From: Sphingomonas sp. GC_Shp_5
Lineage (GTDB): Bacteria > Pseudomonadota > Alphaproteobacteria > Sphingomonadales > Sphingomonadaceae
Assembly (NCBI RefSeq): GCF_026540855.1
Contig: NZ_JALNUP010000026.1
Location: forward strand, 1-54,309
Length of the DNA stretch: 54,309 nucleotides
Direction of reading: 5' to 3'
The translations under genes and the position numbers were made by a program. The notes below the pieces were generated by a model, which did not search any database, had not been told where the DNA came from, and worked only from the letters and a program-made list of their open reading frames with translations. This document shows, piece by piece, positions 52,256-54,309 of the stretch. Position 1 is the first letter of the stretch, and every line of letters starts with the position of its first letter.

Positions 52256-52544
52256 GGCGATTCTCCTCCAGCCGCAACAGTCGCGATGCGAAGCTGTTCC
52301 GCCGTGGATCAACTTGGATATGCCTGCGACTTGCCGCTTGGCGGCGCTGCGCTCGGCAAGAGACTGGTTCCATGATTATCAGGCTTTCGTCGGCATCTTC
52401 CTCATGCCGAACCGAAGCGCCTGAAAGCCTTCTGTTAGGGCTTGAGCTGTAGTCGCTGAGCCGTCGAGGATGGCAGCGCTTGATCGTTCAGGGCCGATCA
52501 AGGCCCAAAGCTGCTTCGGGAGCACAGACGATCAGGAGCACGTA

Positions 52545-52925
52545 ATGTACCGTATTGCCGTAGATAGACGCCGTGGGCTGGTCGAGGTCACGCTTGGAGG
52601 CCTGCTGAGCGTGGAAGAGACGACCACGTACATCAACGATCTGCGTCGCGCCTTTGTCGTGAACAAGCTCCGCGCGCCCTATAGCATGGTGGTCGACGTC
52701 AGCGCTTGTAACATCCAGGCTCAGGACATGATCAAGGCCATGGGCGAGCACATGGTGAGCATGCCCAAGGCCACAGCTATAGCGATCGTGACAGGCAGTT
52801 CACTGGCACGCATGCAGATCCGCAGGCTCTTCACACAACCATACGCGCGGATTGTCTCAACACAGGAAGAGGCTCATGCCTGGATCCATAGCGGGGTGGA
52901 GCCCCTGGAACAGGCGGTCTGCTGA
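52545..52925 (+). CDS. STAS/SpoIIAA-like protein
   Basis: A 126-residue protein. YRIAVDRRRGLVEVTLGGLL then VEETTTYINDLRRAFV and YSMVVDVSACNIQAQDMIKA follow the SpoIIAA-like/STAS order, with KATAIAIVTGSSLARMQIRR and RIVSTQEEAHAWIHSG as the last strands. Such proteins act as small regulatory or membrane-associated modules. No conserved phosphorylatable Ser in the anti-sigma-antagonist position is clear. AGGAG lies 8 nt before the ATG at 52545. It stands alone. Confidence 0.65.
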   Translation: MYRIAVDRRRGLVEVTLGGLLSVEETTTYINDLRRAFVVNKLRAPYSMVVDVSACNIQAQDMIKAMGEHMVSMPKATAIAIVTGSSLARMQIRRLFTQPYARIVSTQEEAHAWIHSGVEPLEQAVC

Positions 52926-53029
52926 CGTCGAGAGCGGCATCGGCCTGTTGCTGACGCAAGCTCAAGCGGGCGGGCAACCATCATGTAAGATTTTGCGACG
53001 GCGGCTGTGATGCGTGATAGCGTCGGCAC

Positions 53030-53218
53030 ATGGACCCCGAGACGCTAAGGGTAGCCGCCCGCCTCGCGAGGATGAGAGCGCGTTTGCCGGGACCTATTGG
53101 CCAAGCTGACGGCCCGGAGCAAATCGCCGTCAGGCGCGCGTTGGACGCCCTAGCCGCGGATCTGGAGGTCACGGCGTGGCACATCGAGACTCGCAGCGAT
53201 GGCGATGGCCACGGCTGA
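53030..53218 (+). CDS. Small hypothetical protein
   Basis: A 62-residue, helical, Arg-rich protein: LRVAARLARMRARLPGPIGQ then EQIAVRRALDALAADLEVTA. No family recognised. It converges with the AI-2E transporter gene. Ribosome-binding site weak. Confidence 0.4.
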   Translation: MDPETLRVAARLARMRARLPGPIGQADGPEQIAVRRALDALAADLEVTAWHIETRSDGDGHG

Positions 53219-53235
53219 GTCCTCGTTAGTTCGGC

Positions 53236-54309
53236 TCATCGTTTAAGCGCCATCGCGCCTCCCAGCAGGGCATCGTCCGCAACCCATTCACGCCAGATAA
53301 GCACTAGCGCCGCCATCGCAGCTGGGCCGACGAACAGGCCGAGCAAGCCGATGGTTTCTACGCCACCGATGATCCCGATAAGGACCCAGACGAATGGAAG
53401 CTTGGTGGCGCCGCCGATCAGCGCAGGCTTGGCCGTGTGATCCACCATGAACGACATGGTGCCGCCAATGACACCCACGATGATCGCCGCAAAGATCGAG
53501 CCCTTGATCACCAAAAAGCCGAGCGCGATCACCATGATCGCCATCAATCCGAACGGTACCATGGCGCCGACGCCGGACAAAAGCCCGAGCAGGATCGGGT
53601 GCGGTACGCCGGCGAAGGCATAGAGTGTGGCCATGAACACGCCTTGGGCGAGGCCGAGGAGAACGACTCCGTCAACGGTGCCACGCACCGACAGCGTGAT
53701 CTGGCGGCCGATCCGCTGCCCGGCCTCTCCGAACGCGCGATCAATGGCTCGAGTGAGTTGCGCTCCAATCGCATCGTGGTCGCGGATCATGAAGAAGAGC
53801 ATGAGAACCGTGAAGGCGAACACCACGGCGCGTTCGACGATGTTGTGCCCGATAGACTTCGACTTTTCGATGATGGTGCCCATGTCGAAGTGAGCAATCT
53901 GCTCAGCGGCTCCCTGAGGCGTCGCCAAGTGGTTCGTCCGCCAAGCGGTAAGCTGGGTTGACCCCACAGGGAGGTTGGCCACCCATGCGGCGACCGGCAC
54001 GCCGTGCGCACGGGCACCGTTGATCCAGGCGGTAATGCATCGACTTCGGCGATCGCCCGAGTCACCGCGATCACTAGCGGCACGACCACAATCAGGATCA
54101 CCGCTAACGTGATCAGCCCAGCGACAGGCGTGTCACTGCCGGGCCAGCGGCGCAGTAGACGCAGCCGCAGCGGCTCGACGGCAATGCCGACGACAGCAGC
54201 CCACAGGATGGCAGGAACGAACGCTGCGCCGATCCATAGGGCGGAGAGAGCCACGGCTGCAGCGAGAGCAACTCGAGCGCGTACCTGGGCGGGCGTGGTT
54301 GTGGCTGGC
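53236..54309 (-). pseudogene. AI-2E-family transporter, frameshifted and cut by the window end
   Basis: A membrane protein of the AI-2E/YdiK-like exporter family. The C-terminal frame (53236 to about 54030) has TVLMLFFMIRDHDAIGAQLT, TVDGVVLLGLAQGVFMATLY, FAGVPHPILLGLLSGVGAMV and ETIGLLGLFVGPAAMAALVL, all typical. The N-terminal spans (ALWIGAAFVPAILWAAVVGI; LITLAVILIVVVPLVIAVTR) are in another frame. A one- or two-base change near 54035 (GATGCATTACCGCC on the coding strand) separates them. The N-terminus is still open at the window edge, so the start lies beyond it. As written it is broken. Confidence 0.75.

Overview
The window looks like a chromosomal segment of a sphingomonad (order Sphingomonadales, probably Sphingomonas). 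The DNA is very GC-rich. TonB-dependent receptors, a class I polyhydroxyalkanoate synthase, a clustered non-phosphorylative sugar-oxidation locus and many small PilZ-type proteins fit that group. This is inferred from gene content and codon habit, not from a database search.

Core chromosome, 1-36.1 kb. In order: an AlaC-like aminotransferase (-); a TonB-dependent receptor, phaC and clpS (+); a Crp/Fnr regulator (-) divergent from murA (+); a phosphoribosyltransferase and a Cys/Met-metabolism PLP enzyme (-); a tight operon lgt-midA-like-GNAT-pgeF (-, with two 4-nt overlaps); an acyl-CoA synthetase (+) facing a PiT phosphate transporter (-); an orphan molybdopterin oxidoreductase subunit, hemH and phaB (+); a Gly/Tyr-rich secreted protein; a monooxygenase-fold protein (-); and a PmtA-like methyltransferase (+). 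A five-gene sugar locus at 23.4-32.0 kb holds a 2-oxoglutarate-semialdehyde dehydrogenase, an AraD1-family protein, an aldose 1-dehydrogenase, a secreted glycoside hydrolase and, convergently, a large TonB receptor. Together they suggest uptake of an arabinose- or galactose-containing glycan and oxidation to 2-oxoglutarate. Next come a phospholipase-D-type cardiolipin synthase, rpoZ, rlmE and a Ppx/GppA phosphatase.

Integrated island, 36.2 kb to the window end or beyond. A tRNA-Gln(CTG) gene is followed 10 bp later by a tyrosine integrase, the classic island junction. The integrase is the last gene of a minus-strand chain (Tat-signal protein, HTH protein, small protein, integrase) joined by 4-nt overlaps or near-abutting genes. 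Small genes run divergently from an inverted-repeat operator. Three small proteins here share one sequence pattern and look like paralogs of an unnamed family. They are followed by an unrecognised soluble-plus-membrane gene pair and a MerR/DUF433-PIN-like toxin-antitoxin pair.

Decayed tail, 43.5-54.3 kb. This part holds a truncated IS630 transposase, an internally deleted IS3 element, two PilZ proteins, a nuclease-like protein, a CK-x-A-x-G-x-F-x-KC repeat peptide, and at least five reading frames that make sense only across frameshifts or an in-frame stop. These include a hemerythrin-like gene broken at a 7-C run and an AI-2E-family transporter that runs off the window. No frameshift was noticed in the first 43 kb.
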